Assembly (NCBI GenBank): GCA_024036415.1 | Contig: JAMWET010003518.1 | Location: forward strand, 1-64,000 | DNA length: 64,000 nucleotides | Direction: 5' to 3' | DNA from: Prochilodus magdalenae | Lineage: Eukaryota > Chordata > Actinopteri > Characiformes > Prochilodontidae | In this document: positions 23,819 through 34,560 of the stretch, one piece after another | Layout: every line of letters begins with the position of its first letter | How positions within the stretch are numbered: the first letter of the stretch is position 1 | The notes under the pieces: model-generated | What the model was told of the DNA's origin: nothing | The model's input: the letters and a program-made list of their open reading frames with translations, nothing else | The model's database searches: none | Program-made: the position numbers and the translations under genes

Positions 23819-24334
23819 AAAATTAGAGCTCTTAAATGGGTCGGAACCTCATAGGTAGAAAAACAGCACTTTAAATAAGGTGTTTTTTCTCTAACTGCCC
23901 TAACCAAGAACATCACCATTTTCAAAATGAGGTCATATGTTCAACAACTGTCATGTGACTGCATCCAGGATGTTTGGTATAGGTCACTCAGGGACTCCAT
24001 GTGTTTAGGTGAAGGGTAAAGCTGTATAAAGAACTTGTGGGCTCTTATGGGTTAAGCTTAGCTAAGTCTCACTTTCTCTCCTTTCTCATATCTCTTAAGT
24101 GAGATACTGTGAAGATGCCGCATGTTTCTCTCTCGTTTGGAAAGCATGGCATCACTCAGCACATTGATAGTAGTAGTCCAGTACCACCGCATGGTGAATG
24201 ACTTTACGTTTATGTGTACTATGACTATTAGAAAGTTGAGGTCGTTTGTAATGGTATGCATGCATCATCAGTGCTACTGTAATTGTGTTAACAGGCTTTA
24301 TTCATGGAGAAGTTAAAGGGGAGTATTACTCAGT

Positions 24335-24655
24335 CCGAGGGGTATTACTCAGTCATCTTCTGCTCATCAACTGCTTTATCCTTCTGGGTCACAGGGGGTG
24401 CTGGAGCCTGTTCCAGCATTCATTAGGAACGAGGCAGAAAACCCTGGACAGGCCACCAGTCTATCACATACAGATACAGACAAACACATTCACTCGCTCA
24501 CACATACTCACACCTAGAGGGCAATTTAGCATGTCCAACTTACCAACATCTCCAATTCACTGGGTGTTCCTGGAGTGTGTGAGGAAACCCGTGCAGACAC
24601 AGGGAGAACATGCAAACCTGGGAATCGAACCCAGGTCCTTGTGCTGTGAGGTGAC
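24335..24655 (-). mobile_element. tRNA-headed SINE-like repeat (family 1), minus strand, head truncated
   Basis: The minus strand carries a B-box match GGTTCGATTCC (complement of 24621-24631) followed by TTTGCATGTTCTCCCTGTG, GTGTGAGTATGTGTGAGCG and GGCCTGTCCAGGGTTTTCTG words. It ends in the AGGATAAAGCAGTTGATG-type tail near 24365. The A-box side is missing or diverged. Confidence 0.75.
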
Positions 24656-24960
24656 ACTCATTCATTTATCATTATTTATCATAATCATTTATTTAATTTT
24701 TTTATATCTTTAATAATGGTTTTGCATTGTAGTGCCTATCATGTGATCATGATCATGTGGTTATGACACTAACAACACGGACGTCTCAGAGAAGACAACA
24801 CAAGCTTTAAAGATCAGATATTAAATGCTGTATTTATTAGTTTCAAGTAGTGGTGCTGTAAATGTCCCTGGCTCTCTGGACCTACACCTCAGGGGACAGT
24901 CTCGGTAAGACAGCCTAGAATGTGTCTAATGCACACAGCAACTTGTAAAATTCCAGGGTC
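24656..24960. other. Unique spacer
   Basis: AT-rich; no feature recognised. Confidence 0.4.
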
Positions 24961-24969
24961 TGTATCTCT

Positions 24970-25245
24970 GGTTCAGTGATGGCTAGTGTAACATCCTGTC
25001 TAGTGTTGACTATCTTGCCATGTGCTTTTGTTGTTGTTTTAGTGTCTGTCTCCTCCCCTGTCCTAGCCCTGTCCTCATCTGTCTCACCTGTGTGGTGTGT
25101 AGTCTGTAGGCCCTCCCTCTTATGTGTTTCCTGTGTTGCTCTCTGTGTATGTATACCCCTGGTTGTGTGCTTTGTGTGTGCTTGATTTCTCGGTAGTTCT
25201 CTTTAGCCACACTTGCACATTCATTTCCTATCCAAGTACTTGCAT
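24970..25245 (+). mobile_element. Possible eroded LTR fragment
   Basis: A long T/C/G-rich stretch (GTCTGTCTCCTCCCCTGTCC, CTCACCTGTGTGG, TTTCCTGTGTTG) has the texture of the middle of fish Gypsy-type LTRs. No TG/CA ends, polyadenylation signal or target duplication can be placed. The long frames on either strand here (69 and 135 codons) follow from the base bias and are not called. Confidence 0.35.
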
Positions 25246-25560
25246 ATGCAGCCTGTCTCTTTATCAGTCCAAGCATTACAGCTAGCAATGCAATCCATGC
25301 GAATGTTGGAAAGGGAACGTGACGTTCTGCTGACCTAAGGGATTTTAAAAGTTGTTTTCTATGAAGCATCCCCTTGTTCTGTGGCCTTGCAATCCCTAGT
25401 ACAACATAGTTAAGCACTTTTGTAAATGCTGGGTAAATTTTAGGCTTGCTTGTTCACTTACAAAGATGGAAATTATTATTTTTATTTTTTACTCATACAT
25501 GTAAATGGAAAATATGTAGTGCCACTGGGAAATAACTGCTGCGTAAACAGGCTAAAGTTG
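25246..25560. other. Unique spacer
   Basis: Nothing recognised. Confidence 0.4.
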
Positions 25561-25606
25561 TATTGAACAATTTGAAGGGGTGACTGGATACTTTGGACAT
25601 ATAGTG
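25561..25606. mobile_element. Terminal remnant of a Tc1-like element
   Basis: The complement reads CACTATATGTCCAAAGTATC followed by CAGTCACCCCTTC, closely resembling a Tc1-type inverted repeat that is very common in fish genomes. The opposite end is not found nearby, so only one terminus remains. Confidence 0.5.
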
Positions 25607-25899
25607 AATCCCTGAACCTGTGCTATAAAGGACCCACATTCATCTGATTCCTCTCTTCTCCGGCCTGAGCTTAAAAGAAAGCCATTACGAATTCTGCAGA
25701 GCTGCTCTGTCCCGGTGTGCCTGCTATGATGTGGAGTAGCAAACCCACCCAGACTGCTCAATGCAATTTTAATGTCCCAACTATTCTAAGAGCCTCACGA
25801 TGACATCATCCTCTTGAATACTTGTGGCCCACAGTCCTTCGCAAAAGTTCTTTTGTCCCATTGGCTCCATTTGAAGTGCTCTGCAGTGACCGACCGCTG

Positions 25900-26480
25900 A
25901 GGTGAAAGTCTTAATGTTTATTTAATGGCTGATTCCATTTGGACTGTCAGATGTTTGCCTTTGATAATTCCCAGCGATGAAGGGTCCCCGAGAGAGGCTC
26001 GAGAAAGGTGCCGCCTGTTTGTATGCGCACGCACTGCCCATCCTGTGACGTGCTCACCGAAAGGCATCCTCCCAAACAGGATGCCAGCCTCGCAGCAGCA
26101 GATGTCCTCTGACCTGGACAAGGTTTGGCCAAAGTCGGTCAGCTCCAGCTCTCTTCTGAGTGAGCAATAGCGCATTGATCTGGCCTTTCCACCCGCGCCC
26201 ATCGAAGCAGCGCTGCTACTTGCAGAGAACAAAGCAGCTGTGCCCATTCAGGACCCAGGGGTTTGGCCGAGAGCACAGCCTGTGCCAGTCTCACACAGAG
26301 GGTGGACAAACGCCAGCGCCTGACCCGGGCCGGGAAAATGGCCTTCAAAGCAGATCTCCTGATGCCTGGCATTGATACAGCCCAGCAAAGGCAACATTAT
26401 GCAGATTATCTCTCTTCCAGGCCAACTACAAAGGAAAGACTGTTGCAACAGCCATGGAGAGAGAGAACCCATTAAAATGA
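25900..26480. other. GC-rich candidate conserved block
   Basis: CpG-richer than its flanks and repeat-free. All six frames contain moderately long open stretches (60-109 codons) without any recognised domain, as expected from base composition. Candidate conserved non-coding sequence, or less likely a short unrecognised exon. Confidence 0.3.
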
Positions 26481-26502
26481 CAAGCGCACAACCTTTTTCC
26501 CT

Positions 26503-26545
26503 TCCTCCTCCCTTTCTCTCTCTCTCTCTTTCTCTCTCTCTCTAT
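26503..26545. repeat. CT-rich microsatellite
   Basis: Pyrimidine tract of CTCT and TTTC units. Confidence 0.9.
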
Positions 26546-27025
26546 TTTTCTATGAAGCACTTGCTTTGATGAAAATAAAAACAAAGAAAATGAAGTGCAG
26601 GATTGAAGCGCCTGTCTTTGAATCTCATGAAAATGCATGCAGTAAAGTGTATTACCATAGAACATCAAATCAAAGCTGAGAAATACATGCTCTTCTACCG
26701 CTCTCAGCAACCTGAGGGCATTTCGATGTCTCCAGAGTGATCTTTTGACCTTGCTTTGGTTCTGATCTGATGGAGATTGGGTGAAACTGTTTATTCAATG
26801 CCTGATTTACACCCAAATTATTCATCATTATACCAGCTGGGTCCTGACTGCAATGAAAATAACACAAACAGACACTGGCCAGTAAACTCTGTTTTCCTTG
26901 GGCAGACCATCATAACATTGTCAAACGCTAGCTTTTCTCATTCTGACCGAATAATGACTTTTTGAAACAATAGAGAACGCTCCACACAGAATTTGAGAAG
27001 TATCTTTCAGAAGATATAAGCCATT
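26546..27025. other. Unique intergenic sequence
   Basis: No feature recognised. Confidence 0.4.
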
Positions 27026-27560
27026 TGGTGATCAGTCAGATGGAAATTTTTTGGAACCAGTTGCCGGGTATGGCTTTAAAAAGTGTTATCTCAAGCCGCA
27101 GCTTTATTCAGCTTATTAAAAATCTCCCTTAGCAACATGCCTCACGGGGTTTGCCATGGCCTGAATTCTCGTGGATCTCAGAGGACTGGGCCACTGTAAA
27201 TAAATACTAAATAAAGGACTGGTCAAGCCCAAAAAAGAGGTGGAATGCTATGCTGACATGTAGACATACAATCATAGAACGGAGAGAAAAAATGTTCTGC
27301 ATTCCTTTGGCTGGTCTGGAGTGTCCGTCAGACGGAGGTACAGGGTACTCTCCCTATGCTGTGCCTCTGCCAGGACCTTGTATGAGTGCCAGCAATGCTG
27401 CACCAATCTACAGCAATGTCCAGCCTCCGGGGCTTGGCCGGCTCGCTCCACCACACCCACCCGCCCGCCAAACGGGCTCCCACGCTTGGGCCCTCAAACT
27501 TACACAACCGCTAACTGTGGATTAAACAGGAACAACGACCAGAATATAAAATACTTAGCC
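27026..27560. other. Candidate conserved non-coding block
   Basis: Repeat-free with TTTATTCAGCTTATTAAAAA (27101-27120), a TTAGCAACATG word and a GC-rich 3' half. Overlapping 62-91 codon frames at 27250-27578 show no recognised domain. Weak candidate based on texture. Confidence 0.3.
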
Positions 27561-28225
27561 AACCCATGCTCGTCTTAAAAAACCTTTATCCCTCAATAGG
27601 CCTTCAGTCCCCTGCTAGCGTTATAGGCCAGTCTGCAGGAACAAATTGTGCCTTTTTATTGCTTCGAAACTTTACTGAAAGCTTTCAGGCTGTTGTCTCG
27701 AGACAGTGCTTATTAACATTATCTGAAGCTTTTGCAGGAAGTCTGAAATAATACATGATGTGGCTATGCAAAGCCTCAGCATTGTGGGTAGAAGGATTAA
27801 CTCACTACTGAGGACAAATAATCAACTGTCTGTTTTCTCTTTACCCAACTCTAATATCAGCCTGGATTTGTGCAAACCAGCCTGGCCCGGATCGAGGCTA
27901 GCAAAACAAGGGCTCATGCCCATGCCAAGACACATTCCTCTCTGTCACTAATTATAAAGAAAAGTTGGTCTTTAGAGGGAGATACTGTATTTAATATTAT
28001 CAGTATCCAAAGCAAACAGAATGAGTGCTGACAGTGAGATTGGCTGCTGAATGCCCAGCATGCCAGGTGCGGACCAAAGATGAGCCTTAAACAACATTAC
28101 TATCCTTTCTTTTATTATAATAACAGAGCACCCAACTTCAGGTGTGTGAGATATTACACTAAGGATTGGTCTGTGTGGGAGATCCATATTTTGTTGGATA
28201 AAGGTTAAGGCCAAAGGAATATTGT
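27561..28225. other. Unique intergenic sequence
   Basis: No feature recognised. Confidence 0.4.
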
Positions 28226-28740
28226 CTAATCATGACTTTTTGCCCATGTGGTGTTTAGGTAGATACAACCAAAGGAGCTCCAACATTAGTTAGGTTTAAT
28301 GTTCCCAGCAAAGTTTAGCAATAACATACTATTAAAAATGCAGATGTTTTTTAATGTCTTATTCACATTGATGACCTGAACTGAAGGCCTTGCCCTCTAA
28401 TAGTTATGGTTCACATCAATTTGGTCGTCCTTTGGCCTTTTTGGCACCTTTTTACCAGTTAAAAAAGCAACTAAAGGATATATATGACTTTTTTTTCTCA
28501 TGTGGTATCTCGATAAATACAACCAAGGGAGCTCTCCCATTAGTTATGTCAGAAGGCCCTGAAGGGAAGGCTTAATCTCCTCCAACATTAACTTAGCAAT
28601 AGATAATTATTAGAAATGCAATAGGGCACCTAGCAGAATTTCTTTTATGACCTGATCTGAAGTCCTTGCCCTCTAATAGTCATTGTTCACAGCAAATTGG
28701 TGATCTTTTGGCCCTTTTTGCACCTTTTGACCAAATAATG
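28226..28740. repeat. Dispersed repeat family, copies C1 and C2 as a tandem duplication
   Basis: Two diverged copies lie head to tail. C1 runs from the ATGACTTTTTGCCCATGTGG word (about 28231) to the TTGGCACCTTTTTACCAG word (about 28441). C2 starts at about 28482 and ends near 28738. Both contain GATACAACCAA-type and CCTTGCCCTCTAATAGT words and end in TTTTGGC-CC. C2 has an extra 25 bp or so including AGAAGGCCCTGAAGGG, the complement of a word at the start of copy A. The GACCTGAACTGAAGGCCT word links them to copies A and D. Confidence 0.75.
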
Positions 28741-29780
28741 GAAACGAAACTCAAAATGTTCTCGATTTACTTGATTTATTATCATTGCAAAATTATCTCG
28801 AAACATCGTATCATGTAGCATGCTGTATGCAAAAGGTCCCACGATGGATGAGTTCAATAAAGCATGAAGCAAGTACAGGGAAAGTGCAAAAATCCAGCAG
28901 TGCTTAAGGGGTTCCAAGTAAAATCTCTCATTTCCAAGCTGAGGATGTGCATAGTGGTGTTTTGAGCATAAATCATAAGAGCACCGAGTACTTGTGTGTA
29001 AGGTGCAATGTTTCATGGAGTATGGTGTCTCTAAACACTGAAAGCTGGCTCCGATAACTGTCACTTCAGCAAACTTAGCGAGCTCAATGAAGTTCACCGA
29101 GTTCGAGTCAGACTTCAGAAGACGATGTTTATCGCAGTCTTAACAGTCCAAAGGAATGAAAAGAGAAAACAAAAACAGAACAGCCTCAGAAGCCCATCTA
29201 TCAAGTAGCTCCATAAGTCTGTGGGTGACTCACCAGAGCACCAGTATACAGGACTGCCACGAGGAGTCCAGCATCGCATCGGACAAGTTGTTTTGATTGT
29301 GCTTAATTCATGGTTCCAATCCATGAGCATACATTATAGTATATTTTCAGATAAGAGTTGGCAGACAGGCCCAGGGTACGTACGTCATGGTACAGCGAGC
29401 GAACGGCGTGCACTTTTGACGCCTGTAGTGTTCGACCACACACAAGTCAGGAGCCGACGGGATGACAGGCCCGGAGCCGCTTGCCAGCGATTCTACCTCG
29501 AAGGATTTTACTGGAAACACAAGTCTGCACTCACGCACACACTCTTGATGGAAACCTTTAATTAATGCACACATGACAGTGATATTAAATTAGCAGCAGC
29601 TAAAAGTGAAATTTATCTCCTTGTTGCAGAAGCCTACATTTCTCTTTCGAGGCAGGCATGAACTTGAGGAGCGTTCGCGCTCTGCTCCTGTCAGGACGAG
29701 GTGATTCAAAGCCAGCGAAAGCCAGTTTGTAAAGGCGCCTCCAGCTACACAGTCAGTAGTGCCAGTACACTGGGGACAGC
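28741..29780. other. Unique intergenic sequence
   Basis: Open frames of 66-136 codons occur on both strands (for example minus strand 28687-29097, plus strand 29221-29565) but none has a recognised domain or convincing splice context. The 29340-29530 part is CpG-richer. Confidence 0.3.
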
Positions 29781-30125
29781 CTGCCAGCAAGCCGCTCTTT
29801 AACGCTTTAACCTGGAGGTGGAATCGTATAGGGGTTGCAGCTGCCGCGGCCCTGCCAAATCCTCTTCGCTTATTTCATCGCAATTGATTAGCCTCATTTG
29901 TAACCTCTGCCTGAAGTGGATTAGGTGGTAACTACTTGATGTGAAGAAAATGGGGCAATTACTGCAACGTTATAAAAAGTGGGGCTCAGCAGCCTTGGAA
30001 GTTTCCTCATTAACGGTCTCCGCTGGGTCTTATTTACTCTTCTGAGTTGTCCTACGGCAGACGGGAAAAGAGCTATGCTCCAGGCTTCACTCGGGGGCCG
30101 GCTATGTCCAGTAGTGACTAACATG
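29781..30125. other. Candidate conserved non-coding block with homeodomain cores
   Basis: Repeat-free. Contains CAATTGATTAG (29881-29891), GGCAATTACTGCAACG near 29952 and a GCAGCTGC E-box near 29836. The mixture of AT-rich homeodomain cores in a GC-richer background is typical of developmental enhancers. No frame is convincingly coding. Confidence 0.4.
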
Positions 30126-31250
30126 TGCTCAGCCTACGATGAGTAATGTGTAAAATGAGTAAAGGCTGTTGCAATTACAAAAAGAAGCAGAATGCATCGC
30201 GCACCTTATGGGAGAAGTTGTCGGAAATGACACGCATAAACCACCTTCGCTCTCTGCCTTAACTTGGAGTAGTCGGTTCGTCCCAAGCCAAGCACGTTAA
30301 TGTATTCCAGACAAACCACAGGAAAGACGTGATGAAATGTTATATGAACCCAAAGAAAAAACACCTATTTCTTGGAGGCTGAGACCGTACGCTGCTTTCA
30401 GAAAGAACCCAGTGTGTTAGCAATGGATTTATGGATCCAAGTGAGCGATCTTACGGGACATGGAATGGACGGGCAGGGCGGGTTGGTGGCAGGCTGTTTA
30501 GGTAGGGGAATGTTTAAATAGCAAGACAGTGAAGTCTACGACCAACCATTACATAATGCTACCCAACAGGAGGGTATAAAAAATCAGGCCAGTAATTACT
30601 GTATCGAAAGGGTATTAGACACAGACAGCGAGGCTGACAGCATGGCTGCTGCTCGCTAGTCTACCTTCTTCCAAGGCTGTCTTCGGAGAGCGCCTGTGCT
30701 TGTTTTGATATGAGGCTCTCCACACCCCTATTTTTGCACTTGTCAGTGTGGAGTACTCCGTAACCGTTTACGCTTTCTAGAGTTCCAGATTGTTTCATTC
30801 GAGACGACTGCTGGGAGCAGCGCTGCAGTTAGCTGACCTGGCCTTGCTCTGTGAAATAAAGGTGGATGTGTGTGCATTCTGCGCTTGCGATCATTGCACC
30901 GAGTCCAACAGATGTCACCCTTAATCATACTTAGTGTGCCGTTGATGTATTAAAGAGAACGAACTGGTTTACAGTCAACAAAGTCAAAACATACATCAGG
31001 TTTCGTTCTCTTCACTCACCGGGAACAGGGAGAAAAATAAACTGTGAGCGCACCAGTGTCAGGTGCGCAGAGCAGAGATTAACTGCACCATAATATGAAG
31101 CAAACAGACCTTTATTTATGGAGGGGAGTCGTCATATTTAAGATTCTTAGCTTGTGACAGTGTAATGGTGTAATGTAACGTAGTGGGACCAATCAAAAGC
31201 TTATTATACAACCATTATCTGTATCATTATCAGCACGGGCATAATTTATA
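30126..31250. other. Unique intergenic sequence
   Basis: A TATA-like TATAAAAA (30575-30582) is followed 60 bp downstream by an ATG that opens only five codons (30642-30659), so it does not support a gene. Nothing else is recognised. Confidence 0.35.
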
Positions 31251-31650
31251 CACATGATACTTCATCGCCCAGCCCCCATCCCACCCCAACACTCTCTGTT
31301 TGAACATGTTCTTCTATCTAGATCTCATGCGTGTAAAGATTTCTGGCCCCTTTTGTTCAGGCTTGTATCGCTCCCATTGAGCTGGCTCCAGGATTACATC
31401 ATGCCCTCCAACAAAAGGCAAGATGGGGTGGGTTGGGTCAGGTGGCGGGCCGAGAGGATAGAGGTGGGGCCACCTCTGGGCTTGACGTTCAGGGGGAAAA
31501 AGTCGTGGGAAGGGACTGCAGGAACTAATGACGTGGCAAAGAAGGGAAGGAAGGAAGAACAAAAGGAAGGAATGAGAGGAGAAGTAATGGTTGGGCCGGA
31601 TGGGAAAATGTTGCACACTCGAGTAAGGTTTGTGGCTCCATGAGGTCTTT
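31251..31650. other. Unassigned open region, GC- and purine-rich
   Basis: A 129-codon plus-strand frame (31254-31643) overlaps minus-strand frames of 100 and 104 codons. The plus-strand peptide ends in a Lys/Glu/Gly-rich low-complexity part and has no known domain. The simultaneous openness of opposite strands points to base composition. Confidence 0.25.
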
Positions 31651-32469
31651 TCCCATGAAAAAGAGCTGGCCTTATGAGCTTAATCTCCACGTTTATAGAT
31701 ACTGACACACATGACCATTTACAGGCACTGTTTCAGGAGTACCAGCATGGTCTACATCTAATCCGACAGCCTTCCATAACTTGAGCTAAATGATTATCAT
31801 ATGGGTGAACACAAAAGGGATTTAGTGTTCAGAGGGATGGTCTCCGCCAGAACGCCTGAGCGCAAACGTCTTTCCAAAAAACCCAGCAGACAATAACTCA
31901 GCTTCATACGTGTCATGTTTTGGGACTTGCTCCCAGGCCTTTGACAGTTATGGTTTGAAAGGAACATGGTCAGTAAAGTGTGCTACTCTGAGTCAGAGAG
32001 GCAGCAACTATTGAAAAGATGTTTAGACTTAGTAAAGCATCCCAAAGATTCCAAAACTGTAAACCACTTCAAAACTTTCCATTCGCTTTCCAATATCCAT
32101 CTCTTGATTTACAATTAGATACCACAGTCTCTAGTCAAAAGTGGTATGAACTTTGTACATTCATTATAAGATACAGGAGTTGCTTGAGGTCAAGTTGGAA
32201 TTCATTGTACTATATTTTATGAAGTTGCTTTTTATCATTGCCAAGGGTGGAAAAATGATAGAGGAATAGTACCCATACTTGCACTTCAGTACTGTGTCCA
32301 AGTTTTATTCAGTTAAGAGTGGCCAAAAACAGGCCAAACAGGCCAAACTGAAATAATGTACAATAAAAGTACAAGTAAATGTATTTCTGAATGAATTAAA
32401 AGTTCATTCAATTCGAAGTTTCGTTCTACAATGCTTAGATAAACTTGGTTGGTGTCTTCCAGGTTCTCC
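31651..32469. other. Unique intergenic sequence
   Basis: No feature recognised. Confidence 0.4.
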
Positions 32470-32955
32470 TCCTGCTTCTGTTGAATCAAACTACATTTCC
32501 CATGATTCACCCCTCCAACACATCAGCACAACATTTTCATAATCCACCAATGATGAACCGTTTTCATGTTAGTCATCACCTAAATATTACTCACATTCAC
32601 CTGTTTGTATGAATACTCCTTTGTTCGTCTAGCTCTTTGAGAAGTATTCCCAGTCGCTGACTTTGTGTATTGTCTGTGCTTGTTTTGCTTGGTTTACCCA
32701 TTTGGTTTCTCCCTGTACTATGCTTGCATGGTCGTATGGCATTTCTGGTATTTTGACCTTAGTCTGTTCTCTGGTTTATCAACTCTGCCATACCCATGCC
32801 TGCTTTGGAGGTCTTTGTTGCAGGCCTGTGGTTTGCTTCCTATTTTGTATCTTCTACTGAACTCCTTTACATTAATACCACTTCTAACTTTTAGATCCAC
32901 AAGCGACTTGTCCCTCCACTGTGTTACAGCTGGTCTGGACACAAGCAGAACTTTT
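32470..32955 (+). mobile_element. Probable eroded LTR
   Basis: Starts with a CTACATTTCCCATGATTCAC word of the kind found near the 5' end of fish Gypsy LTRs. It continues as a T/G/C-rich stretch (CTTGTTTTGCTTGG, CTGTTCTCTGG, CCATACCCATGCC) and ends with CCACTGTGTTACA. The polyadenylation signal and the target duplication are not recognisable, so it is older than the LTR at 23.2 kb. The frames of 65-99 codons inside are by-products. Confidence 0.4.
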
Positions 32956-33019
32956 GTATTTTAGTTTGCCTACCATTCATATATATTCATTTCTGCACTC
33001 TCCCACAACTGACATTATT

Positions 33020-33165
33020 CATTTTACAGGTAGGCCAATGCTGTGTTAGGAGTCCTGCCCAAGGACTCATATTGGTGTAGCATTGGATTCAAACCCCATC
33101 TTCCACATGGGGTGGTAGCTCTCTGGTGGGTAGTGGTATTAACCACTGAGCCACACCAGCCACAT
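33020..33165 (-). mobile_element. tRNA-headed SINE (family 2), minus strand, 3' part missing
   Basis: On the minus strand an A-box TGGCTCAGTGG (complement of 33143-33153) and a B-box GGTTTGAATCC (complement of 33085-33095) lie 48 bp apart, the usual polymerase III spacing. The following AGTCCTTGGGCAGGACTCCT and TTGGCCTACCTGTAAAATG words match the copy at 40.9 kb, which extends further. Confidence 0.8.
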
Positions 33166-33780
33166 ATATGGTGTTTTATCTATATGTCCTGTGATTTTCA
33201 AGAGCCATGAGCGGCCCATGCACTGCCCATGAAGAGAAGCTGGGTGAAATCACTGTGAAAGCACATGGCCTCGATTCGATTACTGCATAGTGATTTGATT
33301 ACTGATTTCTTGGTGAATTCTAATGTAATACATTTGTTATATGAAAGTATTATATATAATGCATTAAATGTGCCTCAGACAAGTTTAAAAACTAAACAGA
33401 AAACCTTTAACTAAACTGAAAACTACCCAATCTGTAATAACCAGTTCAAATCATGGGAAGATAATCAATGCACCTATGTGTCAAAAACCATATTCAGCTT
33501 CTGCATGTACTGGAAAATGGATGAGGAGTGTGCAGGGTTCATTTGGAGGTGGGGACCCTTGTAAACGCTTGTTTAGTGCACACTAGGGTTTGGATAACAG
33601 CAGACCAATGTTGCTGATCTAAGAACTAATGCTAAAAACAGTTTTTGCTTAATGACAATGACCAAAATCAAACACTGCTAGGCAAACGACGGAAGATTGA
33701 AGTAACCAATAAGCCATGAATCCATGTGTGTGTGTGTATGCTCGCGTGTGTCTTGCATGCACACACACCTCTCTCTTCGA
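33166..33780. other. Unique sequence with a GT/CA-rich patch
   Basis: A short GTGTGT tract (33726-33737) and CACACACAC (33760-33768) face each other and can pair. Otherwise nothing is recognised. Confidence 0.4.
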
Positions 33781-34060
33781 TTGACTTGGCTGGCTTGCAG
33801 ATGCTCGTAGTTCCTCATAAATCATCACACACTCGATCTCAGGGGGCCCCCCTTGCACCTGGCACCCTGCGGTCAGCAGCGCACGAGCTTCCAGCTATAG
33901 GAATGAAGGTCCAGGGATAGCTGACCATCGCTGGGGCACAGGCGCAGGCCGTGCCACCTCTCAGCCCAGCCATCAATCAGGTAATAATCCCCTAATGCCT
34001 ACGGGGCTAATCAGCCTGCTCCCTCCCTGGGCCTCCTCAGCACCTGCTGTCAAGTTCAAG
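33781..34060. other. Candidate conserved non-coding block
   Basis: GC-rich and repeat-free, with the densest homeodomain-site cluster of the window (listed separately). No coding frame is convincing. Confidence 0.4.
33971..34012. promoter_or_regulatory. Clustered homeodomain-type sites
   Basis: Within about 42 bp lie ATCAATCA (complement TGATTGAT, a PBX/HOX-type composite), TAATAATCC and TAATCC (bicoid/OTX type), CCTAATG and GGCTAATCAG. This spacing is unusual for neutral DNA. Binding is inferred from consensus only. Confidence 0.4.
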
Positions 34061-34172
34061 CTCCTATGTGAACAACCTTTCCAGAGCTAAGAAGGCAGAT
34101 CTGAATCAGAATCAAGAGGCATATTACAGAAACATCCTACCTCTGAGGCACATCTATTTCTCTGCCTCATGT

Positions 34173-34560
34173 CCACATTAACACGGCATTTTAGGTAACT
34201 GAAAAATTTCGTTTTTTCGAAAACGCTCTCCAGGGTGGAGATTTTTAAGACCTCCGTTCAGTGTTTTTATGTGGGCGTAAGCCTCTGACTCTCACTGTTT
34301 ACATTTATTTAACATGTGTCAGAACTCAGGCTAAAATACAACTGACAAGTTCAGACATTCTCCTGGATTTTGTTGACTTTATACTCAGCTGTAACTTTAA
34401 TAGACAAGTGTACGATATAACTGAATCCCCCTCATATGCTACACTCTTCGTTTTCTGTTTAGACAGAAAACGGTACCATCCCAGCGGTGGAACAGTGTTA
34501 GCAACCGTGTTAGTAACACGCTAACACTGCACCAACACAGTTTCGCACCGATGGTTTTTG
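34173..34560. mobile_element. Relic of a DNA transposon (hAT or Harbinger-like)
   Basis: CGTTTTTTCGAAAACGCTCT, GGAGATTTTTAAGACCTCCG and GTGTTTTTATGTGGGCG (34210-34276) recall a widespread fish repeat whose ends consist of GAAAACG words and a GTGTGGACG-type motif. The GACAGAAAACGGTACC word near 34461 may belong to its other side. Terminal repeats cannot be aligned with confidence, so class and borders are tentative. Confidence 0.4.

Larger units (their letters stand above)
22981..24051. mobile_element. piggyBac-like miniature element, split by a solo LTR
   Basis: Perfect 14 bp terminal inverted repeats, CCCATAAGAGCCCA (22981-22994) and its complement TGGGCTCTTATGGG (24038-24051), are flanked by TGAA (22977-22980) and TTAA (24052-24055). 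A TTAA target duplication and ends starting CCC are typical of piggyBac-type elements; the left flank would carry one substitution. Removing the nested LTR leaves about 520 bp with no transposase, so it is non-autonomous. Confidence 0.75.

Noticed and set aside
25010..25417. 135-codon minus-strand frame
   Set aside because: Lies largely over LTR-like pyrimidine-rich sequence; base bias explains it and no domain is visible.
26139..26475. Overlapping 65-77 codon frames in a GC-rich block, as a possible exon
   Set aside because: Open on both strands in several frames with no recognisable domain; kept only as a candidate non-coding block.
30575..30659. TATA-like box followed by an ATG, as a possible promoter and gene start
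   Set aside because: The ATG opens only five codons and no exon-like sequence follows.
33085..33153. A- and B-boxes as a possible tRNA gene
   Set aside because: No acceptor stem or cloverleaf can be formed, and the sequence recurs at 40.9 kb with a SINE tail, so it is a retroposon.
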